From: Clostridium sp. 26_22
GTDB taxonomy: Bacteria; Bacillota; Clostridia; TANB77; CAG-508
DNA length: 64,000 nucleotides
Reading direction: 5' to 3'
NCBI GenBank assembly: GCA_001916005.1
Contig: MNRP01000038.1
Location: forward strand, 1 to 64,000
This document shows, in pieces, positions 42,585-52,105 of this stretch (positions within the stretch are counted from its first letter, which is position 1; each line of letters begins with the position of its first letter). A model generated the notes under the pieces. That model had not been told where the DNA came from, did no database searches, and saw only the letters and a program-made list of their open reading frames with translations. The translations under genes were made by a program, and so were the position numbers.

Positions 42585-44951
42585 ATGATATGTTCAGAAT
42601 GTAATAAAAATCCAGCCGTAATTTTTTACGAAAAAACAGATGATGGTAAAAAGACATTAGCAGGATTATGTTATGATTGTGCAAAAAAGAAAGGCATAGA
42701 TGCAACTGAAGTTTTAGCAAGACAACAAGATATATTATCAAAAGATAAAATAAATTTAAATGATATGAATAAACAATTAGAAAGTATATTTAAAGACTTA
42801 GCAGAAAATATAGATATTAATAATTTAGAAAATATAGAAGGTGCAATTACTTTTGGTAATGTTGATGAAGATGGAGAAAATGAAGATGATGAAGAAAGAC
42901 CCAAATTTGCAGGTGCTGCAATCCCATTAGGTTCTATTTTTTCAAATATGTTTAATGGTCAAAAAACAAACTCTGAAAATCAAGAAAATGAAAGCAAAAA
43001 AACAATAAGAGTTGAAAAAAAGAAAAATGTAAAACAAAGTAAAAAGAAAAAATTCTTAGATACTTATGGAACTAATCTTACAAATAAAGCTAAAAATAAT
43101 GAATTAGATTTAGTTATTGGTAGAGATAAAGAAATTCAAAGAGTTATACAAATTTTAAATAGACGTTCTAAAAATAACCCTTGTCTTATTGGTGAACCAG
43201 GAGTTGGTAAAACCGCAATTGCTCAAGGATTAGCTATTAAAATTGCAAACCAAAATGTTCCAGCAAAACTTTTAAACAAAGAAGTTTACCTTTTAGATAT
43301 GACATCTGTTATTGCAGGTACTCAATTTAGAGGACAATTCGAATCTAGAATGAAAGGTATAATTGATGAGTGTAAGGAATATGGTAATATAATTCTAGTT
43401 ATAGATGAAATCCATAATATTATTGGAGCTGGCGATGGTGAACATTCTATGAATGCTGCAAATATTTTAAAACCATCACTTTCAAATGGAGAAATCCAAT
43501 TGATTGGTACAACTACATTAACAGAATATAGAAAATATATTGAAAAAGATACTGCTTTAGAAAGAAGATTTCAACAAGTTTTAGTTGAAGAACCTAATAT
43601 TGATGATTCTATTCACATCCTTGAAGGAATTAAAAAATATTACGAAGAATATCACAAAGTAAAAATCTCAACTGATGTTATAAAACAAACTGTTATAATG
43701 TCTGAAAAATATATTCATGATAGATTTTTACCTGATAAAGCTATTGATGTTCTAGATGAAGCTTGTTCTAGAATAAATCTTGAAAATAAAGATTTATATC
43801 AATTAGAAATGCTAAAACAAGAACTTAAAAATGTTCAAGCTCAAAAAGAAGAAGTAGCACAAGCTGATACTACTGAAGATTATCAAAAAGCTGCTGACCT
43901 AAAAACTAAAGAATGTAAATTAATTGAAGAAATTGATAAGATTAATAAAAAAATGAAACCAAGAAATCTTACTATTCAAGATATTGCTACTGTTATAGAA
44001 AGCTGGACAAAAATCCCTGTTAAAAAAATAACAGAAGCTGAAACACAAAAACTTTTAAACTTAGAAACAAATCTTCATAAAAGAGTAATTGGTCAAGAAG
44101 AAGCCGTTAATGCTGTATCTCGTGCTATTAGAAGAAACAGAGCTGGACTTCAAAATGAAAAAAGACCACCTTCATTTATATTTGTTGGTCCAACAGGTGT
44201 TGGTAAAACAGAACTTGCAAAATCACTTGCATATGAAATGTTTGGTTCAGAAGATTCTATAATCAGAATAGATATGTCTGAATATATGGAAAGTCACTCT
44301 ACATCAAAATTGATAGGTGCACCTCCAGGATATGTTGGTTATGATGATGCTGGACAATTAACTGAAAAAGTTAAGAGAAAACCTTATTCAATCATCCTTT
44401 TAGATGAAATTGAAAAGGCACATCCAGATGTATTTAATATTTTATTACAAGTATTAGATGATGGTAAACTTACAGACTCTCAAGGAAATACAGTAAGTTT
44501 TGCAAATACAATTATTATTATGACATCAAATGCCGGTTCAAATTTAAATACTAATTCAATTGGATTTGGAAAACAAACTGTTGATAAAAACAAAATTGAA
44601 GATAGCTTAAAAGATGTATTTAGACCAGAATTTTTAAACAGAATAGATGAAATAATTGTATTTAATTCTTTAAATAAAGATGAATTATTACAAATTGTAG
44701 ATTTAATGCTAAAAGATACTATAAAAGCATTAAAAGCAAAAGACATTTCATTTGAAATATCTAATTCTGCTAAACAATTTATTTTAGACAAAGGTACTAA
44801 TATCAAATTTGGTGCTAGACCTCTAAGAAGAGCAATTCAAAGATATTTAGAAGATGAAATTTCCGAAAAAATATTAAAAGGTGAACTAACAAATGGTCAA
44901 ACTATCAAAATTAATTTAAATAACAATGAATTAACTTTTGAAATATTATAA
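42585..44951 (+). CDS. clpE: ClpE-type AAA+ unfoldase of the Clp protease
   Basis: 788 residues. N-terminal zinc finger with C3/C6 and C29/C32, then a coiled linker with an acidic run, two AAA+ modules: Walker A GEPGVGKTA with VIDEIHN, a UVR-like middle (about 410-445), and GPTGVGKTE with LLDEIEKAHPDV. The zinc finger and the lack of the double Clp_N repeat separate ClpE from ClpC. Unfolds proteins for ClpP, especially under heat stress. Gene is upstream of pgsA with a hairpin between. Confidence 0.9.
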   Translation: MICSECNKNPAVIFYEKTDDGKKTLAGLCYDCAKKKGIDATEVLARQQDILSKDKINLNDMNKQLESIFKDLAENIDINNLENIEGAITFGNVDEDGENEDDEERPKFAGAAIPLGSIFSNMFNGQKTNSENQENESKKTIRVEKKKNVKQSKKKKFLDTYGTNLTNKAKNNELDLVIGRDKEIQRVIQILNRRSKNNPCLIGEPGVGKTAIAQGLAIKIANQNVPAKLLNKEVYLLDMTSVIAGTQFRGQFESRMKGIIDECKEYGNIILVIDEIHNIIGAGDGEHSMNAANILKPSLSNGEIQLIGTTTLTEYRKYIEKDTALERRFQQVLVEEPNIDDSIHILEGIKKYYEEYHKVKISTDVIKQTVIMSEKYIHDRFLPDKAIDVLDEACSRINLENKDLYQLEMLKQELKNVQAQKEEVAQADTTEDYQKAADLKTKECKLIEEIDKINKKMKPRNLTIQDIATVIESWTKIPVKKITEAETQKLLNLETNLHKRVIGQEEAVNAVSRAIRRNRAGLQNEKRPPSFIFVGPTGVGKTELAKSLAYEMFGSEDSIIRIDMSEYMESHSTSKLIGAPPGYVGYDDAGQLTEKVKRKPYSIILLDEIEKAHPDVFNILLQVLDDGKLTDSQGNTVSFANTIIIMTSNAGSNLNTNSIGFGKQTVDKNKIEDSLKDVFRPEFLNRIDEIIVFNSLNKDELLQIVDLMLKDTIKALKAKDISFEISNSAKQFILDKGTNIKFGARPLRRAIQRYLEDEISEKILKGELTNGQTIKINLNNNELTFEIL

Positions 44952-44957
44952 AGTAAA

Positions 44958-44994
44958 AATTGAAAAATGTATTTTATATGCATTTTTCAATTTA
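44958..44994 (+). terminator. hairpin between clpE and pgsA
   Basis: 13-bp perfect arms (44958-44970, 44982-44994) and an 11-base loop; only a weak tail before the pgsA ribosome site, so it may attenuate or stabilise rather than fully stop. Confidence 0.5.
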
Positions 44995-45007
44995 AAAGGA
45001 GTAAAAA

Positions 45008-45619
45008 ATGTTTAAATATATACCAAACACACTAACTGTACTTAGATTTTTATTTATACCAATAATTATAGATTTTATATTTAAAGGAAATTATTTACTA
45101 GCTTTTATATTTTTTACTATATCTGGTATTACAGATATTTTAGATGGTTTTATTGCTAGAAAATTTAATTTTGTATCAAATTTTGGTAAACTAATGGATC
45201 CTCTAGCTGATAAATTAACTCAAATATGTGTATTAGGTTCTTTAGTCATTGTAAAAATTATTCCTATTTGGATTTTACTTATTGTTATGTTAAAAGAACT
45301 TATAATGATTATAGGAGCCTCTTTCCTTTATGGAAAAAATGTTGTTGTATATAGTAAATGGTATGGCAAACTAGCAACAGTTCTATTTTACCTTGCAATA
45401 GTAATTTCTCTTATTACAAAACAATTAGGAGTTACAGGATTTTGGTCTAATTTAGATATGGCTGTTTACTGTTTAGCATTAATTGCAACTATTTTTTCAC
45501 TTATTATGTATATAAAATGTCTATACCAAGATGGATTTATCGATAAAAGTGATTCAAACAAAGATGCTGAACAAGTAATAGTAAAAAATAAAAGAAAGAA
45601 AAAAAGTGAAAATTCTTAA
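45008..45619 (+). CDS. pgsA: CDP-diacylglycerol-glycerol-3-phosphate 3-phosphatidyltransferase
   Basis: 203 residues, several membrane helices and the CDP-alcohol phosphotransferase signature D-G-x2-A-R-x8-G-x3-D-x3-D: DILDGFIARKF then GKLMDPLADKL. Starts MFKYIPNTLTVLRFL as usual for PgsA. First step of phosphatidylglycerol synthesis. The C-terminal tail is long and lysine-rich. Confidence 0.95.
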   Translation: MFKYIPNTLTVLRFLFIPIIIDFIFKGNYLLAFIFFTISGITDILDGFIARKFNFVSNFGKLMDPLADKLTQICVLGSLVIVKIIPIWILLIVMLKELIMIIGASFLYGKNVVVYSKWYGKLATVLFYLAIVISLITKQLGVTGFWSNLDMAVYCLALIATIFSLIMYIKCLYQDGFIDKSDSNKDAEQVIVKNKRKKKSENS

Positions 45620-45622
45620 AAA

Positions 45623-45657
45623 TAAAAGGTGCATAATAAACACCTTTTGTTTTTTTA
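45623..45657. terminator. bidirectional terminator after pgsA
   Basis: AAAAGGTG/CACCTTTT arms (45623-45630, 45640-45647) with flanking A and T runs. Confidence 0.8.
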
Positions 45658-46272
45658 TTCAAAATCTTCTATTAATTGATTTAATTCTTCTTTTCCATTA
45701 ACTTTTATTCCATTTTTTATATTTTCTTTATCTTCATCTGTTAAATAATCTATAGCAATTTCTGTAGTCTCATATAATTTTTCTTGCCCATTTTCATCAA
45801 TTTTGTAAATTACAATTTTTCCATCTTTTTCTCTTAAAATATAATGTTCATCACATATACCAGTATATTCTTTATATAAAATAATCTCTCCAGATGAAAA
45901 TTTTTCTACTTCCCAGTTTGGATATTTTTCTTCTAATTCATCTTGTGTTTTATTAACCAAATTCTCTTGTATATCTATATATTCATTAGTTGTATGGCCA
46001 CATTTATCATAATGTCTTTTTAAAATTACTAAACAATTTGGAGAAATTTTTTCTTCATTTGAATTAGTTTCTAATGAATTATCCAATTTATTTAATTCAT
46101 TTAATTCTCTTGTATAATCCTTTTGCACTTTATCAGACACTTTATTAATCACATCTTCAACATTATTATTTTCTGTTTTTTTGTTTTCATTTGATATAAA
46201 TATATATATTCCTGCCGTTATTCCAAGTATTATAACCGTAAATAATATAATTAAAATAAATGTTTTTTTCAT
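45655..46272 (-). CDS. BofC C-terminal-domain-like protein
   Basis: 205 residues. N-terminal membrane helix (about 4-26), a charged linker, and a domain with KRHYDKCGHTT, WEVEKFSSGEIILYKEY and GKIVIYKI, which resembles BofC and the family of clostridial proteins sharing its C-terminal domain. BofC in B. subtilis restrains SpoIVB signalling in the forespore. No lipobox. Assignment rests on recalled pattern; function in this organism is open. Confidence 0.6.
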   Translation of the reverse strand: MKKTFILIILFTVIILGITAGIYIFISNENKKTENNNVEDVINKVSDKVQKDYTRELNELNKLDNSLETNSNEEKISPNCLVILKRHYDKCGHTTNEYIDIQENLVNKTQDELEEKYPNWEVEKFSSGEIILYKEYTGICDEHYILREKDGKIVIYKIDENGQEKLYETTEIAIDYLTDEDKENIKNGIKVNGKEELNQLIEDFE

Positions 46273-46297
46273 TCTTTTGCCTCCATATTTTTTGTTA

Positions 46298-48754
46298 TTA
46301 TTTACTCTTATTGGAATTTTTATACATTAATTTATTTATTATTTTTCCATTAGTATTTATAAAAATCTCTCCCATTTCATCTGTTCTATAAATTTTTATT
46401 TTTTCATCCTTTAAATTTTTAATAGTTCCATCAGAAGGATGTCCAAATTTATTATTCTTTCCTACTCCTATTAATGCATATTGTGGACTAACACTCTCTA
46501 CAAACTCTTTTATTGAAGAGGTTTTCGAACCATGATGAGCAACTTTTAAAATATTAGATTTTAATAAATATAATCTATTGCTATACATATCTAAAATTTC
46601 ATTTTCTGCTATTTTTTCAATATCTCCTGTAAACAAAATAGAAAAATTCTTATATACAAGTTTACAAACTAAGGAATTATTATTAATAGCATTTTCAGAA
46701 ATCATCCTTTTTGAATACGGCCATAATACATCAAAATATAAATTTTTTTCTATATTAACCTTATTTCCTGCTTCTACACATTTTAAATTTATATTTTTTT
46801 CTCTTACTAGTTCTAAAAACTTTTCATAATTTTTAGAATTCTCATATTGTTTGCCTATAATAATATTTTTAATATTTATTTCTTGCATAACATATAGCAA
46901 ACCGCCACAATGGTCACTATCAAAATGACTAATGATTATATAATCTAATTTGTTAAATCCCCTATCCAAAATGTATGGCAATAATGTTTTTTCTCCAACA
47001 TTAAAATCAGAAAATTCACTTCCACCACCATCTATCAGTATTGTTTTGTTTTTAGGAGTTACAATTAAAGTTGAATCACCTTGTCCAACATCAATAAAAT
47101 ACACTTTTAAATTCTGTGGTATAAAGCTTAATAAAGAAAATGAAACACATACTATTAATATATAAATAATATATTTTTTCTTTTTTTTATTAAATTTATA
47201 TCTAAATAATGCAATTAAATTTTTAACTCTTTTTTGGGTATTGTTTATTCCTTTTTGATGATAAACTTTATAAATTTCTTTTATAGAAAATAACAAAATA
47301 TAATATATTAAAATTTCATAAATTTTTGGTGTTCTTATATAAATTTTAGAATAAGGTAATTTTCCAACCTGTGATATTCCTAACAATATCTTAATTGAAA
47401 GTTCGACCAAACTAGATAAAAACATTCCCAAGTTTTCATTAATCAAAATCAATATAATATAAATAAAACCTAAAATAACTATTGGACCTACTATAATGCT
47501 TAATAATAAATTGCTTATTAAAAAATATGGATTAAAAATATTTGATTGACTTAAAACAATTGGTAATATAAAAAGTTGAACAGATATAGAAATTGAGATT
47601 GCATCTTTAATTTTTTTTATTTTTAATAATTCAGATACATTTTTATTTAAAAGTACAATTCCTAATACTCCTCCAAACGATAATTGTAAACCCAAATTAT
47701 TAATAAGAAATGGATTATATACTAATATAATTAGTAATGCTAAAGACAATGATGTATATGTATCATTATTTCTATATACTAATTTTGAAAATAATAGCAA
47801 TATACTCATTACCCCTGCTCGAGTTATAGATGGTGAAAAATTAGTCAAGAACATATAAAAAATTAAAAATACTATACTTATAATACTTGTTTTTCTTTTT
47901 CCTAAGCTTTTGTTAAAAAGAACCCTTATTCCTATAAGTAAATAAGATACGTGCATTCCTGAAATTGCTAAAATATGTGACATGCTTGCATTTCTAAAAT
48001 TTTGTTTTATCTCTTCTTCTATGTTGTCTGTTTTTCCTAAAATTAGCCCTAATAAAATTGATGAACATTCTTCTGAAATATTGTTTTTTACCTTTTTTTC
48101 TATTATATTTGAAATTTTATTTACAATACATAAAAAATTATTTGCATTATTTTTTCTTAATATTTTAATGTTAGTGGTTTGTATTGTTCCATATATTTTA
48201 AGTTGTTTTAAATATTCTGAATAATCAAATCCTTTATAATTTCTTTGTTTCTCAGGTCTTATATATTCTCCTGTAGTCTGTATTTTATCTCCATATTCTA
48301 AATCTACACCTTTAACATTTATATATAATTTTATTTTTTGTTTATTATATACTGTTTCTATTATATATCTATCATAATATTTTTTACTTTCTTTAGAACT
48401 TATTACTACTGCCTCTAAGTTTAAAGTTTTATTTTCTTCTAATTTTGAATATATTTTTTGATAATTATTATTTTGAAAAATCACTATAGAATTTGAAAAT
48501 GTTGAACTAATTATTAATATTAAAATAACACTTGAATTAAAATTTAATTTTACATACCTAAAATATCTTTTTATTGATAACAATTTAAATTTTTGAGATC
48601 TTTGAGTAAAAATCTTTTGACTAAAAATTTTATATAGATAAAATATTACAGCTATTAATACATAAAATGGGACTATACTTTTTTGTAAGTATAGCCCCAC
48701 TAATATACCTATTATATACCCTATAACTGCAATTAATATTGGTCTTTGCTTCAA
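46298..48754 (-). CDS. comEC: ComEC/Rec2 DNA uptake channel protein
   Basis: 818 residues with N-terminal DUF4131 part, the Competence domain (LLGLILGKTDNI, MSHILAISGMHVSYLL) of about eight helices, and a C-terminal metallo-beta-lactamase domain (FIDVGQGDSTLI, HFDSDHCGG, KVAHHGSKTS). It is the transmembrane pore for incoming single-stranded DNA. comEA and other competence genes are not in this window. The zinc ligands are all present, so it appears functional. Confidence 0.95.
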   Translation of the reverse strand: MKQRPILIAVIGYIIGILVGLYLQKSIVPFYVLIAVIFYLYKIFSQKIFTQRSQKFKLLSIKRYFRYVKLNFNSSVILILIISSTFSNSIVIFQNNNYQKIYSKLEENKTLNLEAVVISSKESKKYYDRYIIETVYNKQKIKLYINVKGVDLEYGDKIQTTGEYIRPEKQRNYKGFDYSEYLKQLKIYGTIQTTNIKILRKNNANNFLCIVNKISNIIEKKVKNNISEECSSILLGLILGKTDNIEEEIKQNFRNASMSHILAISGMHVSYLLIGIRVLFNKSLGKRKTSIISIVFLIFYMFLTNFSPSITRAGVMSILLLFSKLVYRNNDTYTSLSLALLIILVYNPFLINNLGLQLSFGGVLGIVLLNKNVSELLKIKKIKDAISISISVQLFILPIVLSQSNIFNPYFLISNLLLSIIVGPIVILGFIYIILILINENLGMFLSSLVELSIKILLGISQVGKLPYSKIYIRTPKIYEILIYYILLFSIKEIYKVYHQKGINNTQKRVKNLIALFRYKFNKKKKKYIIYILIVCVSFSLLSFIPQNLKVYFIDVGQGDSTLIVTPKNKTILIDGGGSEFSDFNVGEKTLLPYILDRGFNKLDYIIISHFDSDHCGGLLYVMQEINIKNIIIGKQYENSKNYEKFLELVREKNINLKCVEAGNKVNIEKNLYFDVLWPYSKRMISENAINNNSLVCKLVYKNFSILFTGDIEKIAENEILDMYSNRLYLLKSNILKVAHHGSKTSSIKEFVESVSPQYALIGVGKNNKFGHPSDGTIKNLKDEKIKIYRTDEMGEIFINTNGKIINKLMYKNSNKSK

Positions 48755-48775
48755 TATTGCCTCCTTTAATTGCTA

Positions 48776-50134
48776 TTAATATATTCTTCTTGCTCCAACA
48801 TAATTTGTCTTATAATATCCTGATGACAATGTATCTGTTGTTACACCTTTGCTTGGATTTGCTGCATGTATAAATGTATTTCCCCCAATGTAAATACCAA
48901 CATGATTAATTCCTGATTTTCCAAACATTACTAAATCTCCTGCTTGTAAATTGCTTACTGATGTTCCATTACTATATTGTGCTGCAGCTGTTCTATTTAA
49001 GTTTACTCCAAAATGTTTGTATACATATTGAGTAAAGCCAGAACAGTCAAATCCTTTCGTTGTTGTTCCGCCATATACATATTTACATCCTAATAAAGTT
49101 TTCGCATATGCTACAACTTCACTACCTTTTGAAGAATTACTTGTAGTAGTTTCTGTTGTTTTATTTGTAGTTGCTGCTTCTGTTGCTTTTGCTGATGTTG
49201 TTGCAGTTGAAGTTGTTGTTCTTTCATTCATTGAACTTCTTGATGTAACAACTTGTTTAGATGTTGATAGTAAACTTTCTGAAACATAACCATTTTTATT
49301 ATTTACTTCAACATAACACCATCCATTTTCTTTAGAAATCACATTTACTTCTGTATTAATTTCTAATTGTGATACTATTCCTGATGTTTTGTCTGCTTTT
49401 TCTCTTAGATTAACAGTTTGAGAATTTACATACATTTTTATATTTAAATTTTTTGTTTGTTCTTGGCTTTCAGTTGTTTCCGTAGTAGTTTCTGATGCTT
49501 GTAATGTTTCTTGAGTTTGGTTAGTTTGAGTTGATGTTGTACTTTCTTCTTTAACTTGCTCTAATCTTTCCATTCTTACCCAACCTTGTGTACCATCACT
49601 TGTAGTAACATAAGCCCAGTTGTTTAATATTTTTGTAACTTGTAATTGTTCATCTACTTTTAATATTTGTACATCTAAAGCATTAACAAGTGGTGTTATT
49701 TTTAGCATTGTTTCTTTTGTCATTTTATATTTTCCAACTTGTGTTATATTTTCTGTACTTTCTGTTTCAGATTTTTCAGTATTTGTTACATTTTCTGTTG
49801 TTGTTTCTTCATTATTATCTGTTGTTGCAGATACTATTTCGACATTTGCTGAAGTTGTTTGAGCAACTTCTATTAAATCACTTCTTACATACCCTGTAAT
49901 ATTTTTGTATTTTACTTTGTACCAATCTCCTGATTTTTCTAATACTTCTACTTCTTCTCCCATTGATGCTAATTCTAGTATTTTTGCATCTTGAGATGGC
50001 TGTTCCCTAAGATTTGCTGTTTCGACTTTTACCTTCGCTGTATTTGCCGCAAAACTCATATTTATAAAAAGTAAGCTTGATAAACTTAAAATTGCCATCA
50101 AAATTATACTTCTTATATTCATTTTTGATTTCAT
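48776..50134 (-). CDS. secreted NlpC/P60 endopeptidase with three SH3 domains
   Basis: 452 residues from the ATG ending at 50134 (GGAG seven bases away). Signal peptide with likely cleavage after SFA (residue 29). Three bacterial SH3 repeats (about 32-92, 137-192, 235-292), each with NLRE or MLKI starts and W/Y-TGYV ends, joined by Thr/Glu/Ser-rich linkers. C-terminal NlpC/P60 domain with C364 (FDCSGF), H411 (NHVGIYIG) and H423 (FIHAA). Cleaves peptidoglycan stem peptides; role in growth or division. Strong own promoter. Confidence 0.93.
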   Translation of the reverse strand: MKSKMNIRSIILMAILSLSSLLFINMSFAANTAKVKVETANLREQPSQDAKILELASMGEEVEVLEKSGDWYKVKYKNITGYVRSDLIEVAQTTSANVEIVSATTDNNEETTTENVTNTEKSETESTENITQVGKYKMTKETMLKITPLVNALDVQILKVDEQLQVTKILNNWAYVTTSDGTQGWVRMERLEQVKEESTTSTQTNQTQETLQASETTTETTESQEQTKNLNIKMYVNSQTVNLREKADKTSGIVSQLEINTEVNVISKENGWCYVEVNNKNGYVSESLLSTSKQVVTSRSSMNERTTTSTATTSAKATEAATTNKTTETTTSNSSKGSEVVAYAKTLLGCKYVYGGTTTKGFDCSGFTQYVYKHFGVNLNRTAAAQYSNGTSVSNLQAGDLVMFGKSGINHVGIYIGGNTFIHAANPSKGVTTDTLSSGYYKTNYVGARRIY

Positions 50135-50182
50135 TATATTACTCCTTATTATATTATATTCATCTTTGTGCATACGTATTAC

Positions 50183-50211
50183 ATTGTACTATAATTTTCC
50201 AAAATTGTCAA
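50183..50211 (-). promoter_or_regulatory. sigma-A promoter of the NlpC/P60 gene
   Basis: Minus strand TTGACA (50206-50211), 17 bases, TACAAT (50183-50188), just after the ppaC terminator. Confidence 0.8.
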
Positions 50212-50249
50212 GAATTGAAAAATAGGCAGATCTTTTCCACCTATTTTTC
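50210..50249 (-). terminator. intrinsic terminator of ppaC
   Basis: GAAAAATAGG/CCTATTTTTC arms (50217-50226, 50240-50249), ending in a T-rich stem side. Confidence 0.7.
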
Positions 50250-50269
50250 TTTCGTAAAACTATATTTAA

Positions 50270-51196
50270 TTATATATTTTTATCTATTGATGGTAATAAT
50301 TGTTTCTTTCTTGAAACAACTCCCTCTAAGAATACTGTGTTATTTTCTAATTTTTTTTCAAATCCTTTTTCAACAGCATCTGCTTTTTCTCCTAAAGCAA
50401 TTATTTCTGAATTACTATTTAAAATATCTGTTATTGCTAAAACAAATAAACTTAATCCTTTTTCTTCTATTTCTTTATTCATAGCAACTTCTAATTTTTC
50501 TTTTCTTTTTAATACATCTTCTATACTTACTGTATTTACTTGTGCTATTACAAATTTTGTTCCATTTTTATCTAAGCTTTTTGCATCTAAATTTATTAAT
50601 TCTTCTTCAGAAAAATCATCTAAATCTGTTCCGGCTTTTAACATTTCTAATCCGTATTCTTCTATGTTTATGTCAGCTATTTTTCCTAATTCTTCTAATG
50701 CTTTTCTATCATGTTCTGTTGTTGTAGGTGATTTTAATAATAATGTATCAGAAATTATTGCACTTGCCATTAATACTGCTTCTATTTTTTCAATTTCAAT
50801 ATTATTTTGTTTGAATTCTTCAAATAATATTGTTGATGTACAACCAAATGGTCTTGCTGTGTAGTATAATGGTTCTGATGTTTCAAAATTTGATATTCTG
50901 TGATGATCAACTACTTCTAGGATCTTTGCTTTTTCTATTCCTTCTACACTTTGATTAAATTCATTGTGGTCTACTAATATTACTTCTTGTCCTTCTTCAA
51001 CTTTTTCGATTAATTCTGGTTCTTCTAACCCTAAATATTTTAATGCGTATTGTGTTTCTTTATTTAAATTTCCTAATCTTACTGCTTTTGATTTTTCGCA
51101 TCCCTTTTTTTTATTTAATATTTCCTTTACTAATGCAGAACATATTGTGTCTGTGTCTGGGTTTTTATGCCCAAATATTAATATTTTATTTTCCAT
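50270..51196 (-). CDS. ppaC: manganese-dependent inorganic pyrophosphatase (family II)
   Basis: 308 residues, DHH superfamily: metal motifs FGHKNPDTDT, VDHNEFNQS and VVDHHR, with the C-terminal DHHA2 signature SRKKQLLP (the substrate-binding arginine-lysine). Hydrolyses pyrophosphate to drive biosynthesis. Starts one base after hslO ends, so it is the last gene of the rpiB-tagO-hslO-ppaC run. Confidence 0.95.
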   Translation of the reverse strand: MENKILIFGHKNPDTDTICSALVKEILNKKKGCEKSKAVRLGNLNKETQYALKYLGLEEPELIEKVEEGQEVILVDHNEFNQSVEGIEKAKILEVVDHHRISNFETSEPLYYTARPFGCTSTILFEEFKQNNIEIEKIEAVLMASAIISDTLLLKSPTTTEHDRKALEELGKIADINIEEYGLEMLKAGTDLDDFSEEELINLDAKSLDKNGTKFVIAQVNTVSIEDVLKRKEKLEVAMNKEIEEKGLSLFVLAITDILNSNSEIIALGEKADAVEKGFEKKLENNTVFLEGVVSRKKQLLPSIDKNI

Positions 51197-51197
51197 T

Positions 51198-52082
51198 TTA
51201 TTTACTCTCCTTTTTTTCTAAAATTCCTTCTAATTCTTCCTTTGAAAAATCATATTTTTTATTACAAAAATGACAAACTAATTCAGCTTTTCCATCTTCT
51301 TCAATCATTTGTTTTAACTCTGTTTCATCAAGAGTGGCTAAAGCATCTGCCATATTTTCTTTTGAGCAATCACATTCATATACTGGTCTAATTCCTTCTT
51401 CTATAACTTCGACATTTTCATCTCCTGTTACTTTTTTTGCAATATCTATTAAACTTAATTTTTCATCTAACATTCTTGATATTGCACCAGCTTTAAATAT
51501 TGATTGTTCTATTTTTGATATTTCTTCCTCTGTTGCATCTGGCATTGGTGTAATTATATATCCTCCAGCAGATTTTACTCCATTTTTATCTACTAAAACT
51601 CCAAGTGCTACTGCTGTATTTTTTTGTTCTGATTTTGCAAAATATTCTGCAAAGTCTTCTGCTATTTCCCCTGATACTAATGGACATATTCCAATGTATG
51701 GTTCTTTTAGTCCTATATCTTTTATTACATTTATATAACCATTTCCAATAGCTTGTCCTACATCTAATTTTCCAAATTCATTTAATGGTAAGTCTACAAC
51801 TGGATTTGCTACATACCCTTTTATTTTTGGAAAATTATTTGCTGTTGTAAGCATCATTTGGATTGGTCCATTTCCTTTAATTTGTATTGTTATTTTATCT
51901 TTTGCATTTTTCATTTCATTTGCCATTATAGCAGTCATTGTTAACATTCTTCCAAAGGCTGCTGTAGTAACTGGGCTTAAATCATGAATTTTTCTTGCTT
52001 TTTCTACCATTTCTGTTGAATTTATACATACAACTGAAATTTTTTCGTTATAAGCAAGAAATTTGATTATTTCATCTTGCAT
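51198..52082 (-). CDS. hslO: redox-regulated chaperone Hsp33
   Basis: 294 residues. Substrate-binding body with AFGRMLTMTAIMANEMK and GNGPIQMMLTTAN, and the C-terminal zinc switch C-D-C ... C-H-F-C, whose four cysteines release zinc and form disulfides on oxidation. Protects proteins during oxidative stress. It lies directly downstream of a rubredoxin-bearing glycosyltransferase gene. Confidence 0.96.
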   Translation of the reverse strand: MQDEIIKFLAYNEKISVVCINSTEMVEKARKIHDLSPVTTAAFGRMLTMTAIMANEMKNAKDKITIQIKGNGPIQMMLTTANNFPKIKGYVANPVVDLPLNEFGKLDVGQAIGNGYINVIKDIGLKEPYIGICPLVSGEIAEDFAEYFAKSEQKNTAVALGVLVDKNGVKSAGGYIITPMPDATEEEISKIEQSIFKAGAISRMLDEKLSLIDIAKKVTGDENVEVIEEGIRPVYECDCSKENMADALATLDETELKQMIEEDGKAELVCHFCNKKYDFSKEELEGILEKKESK

Positions 52083-52105
52083 TTTCTTTCTCCTTTTTAT
52101 TTTTA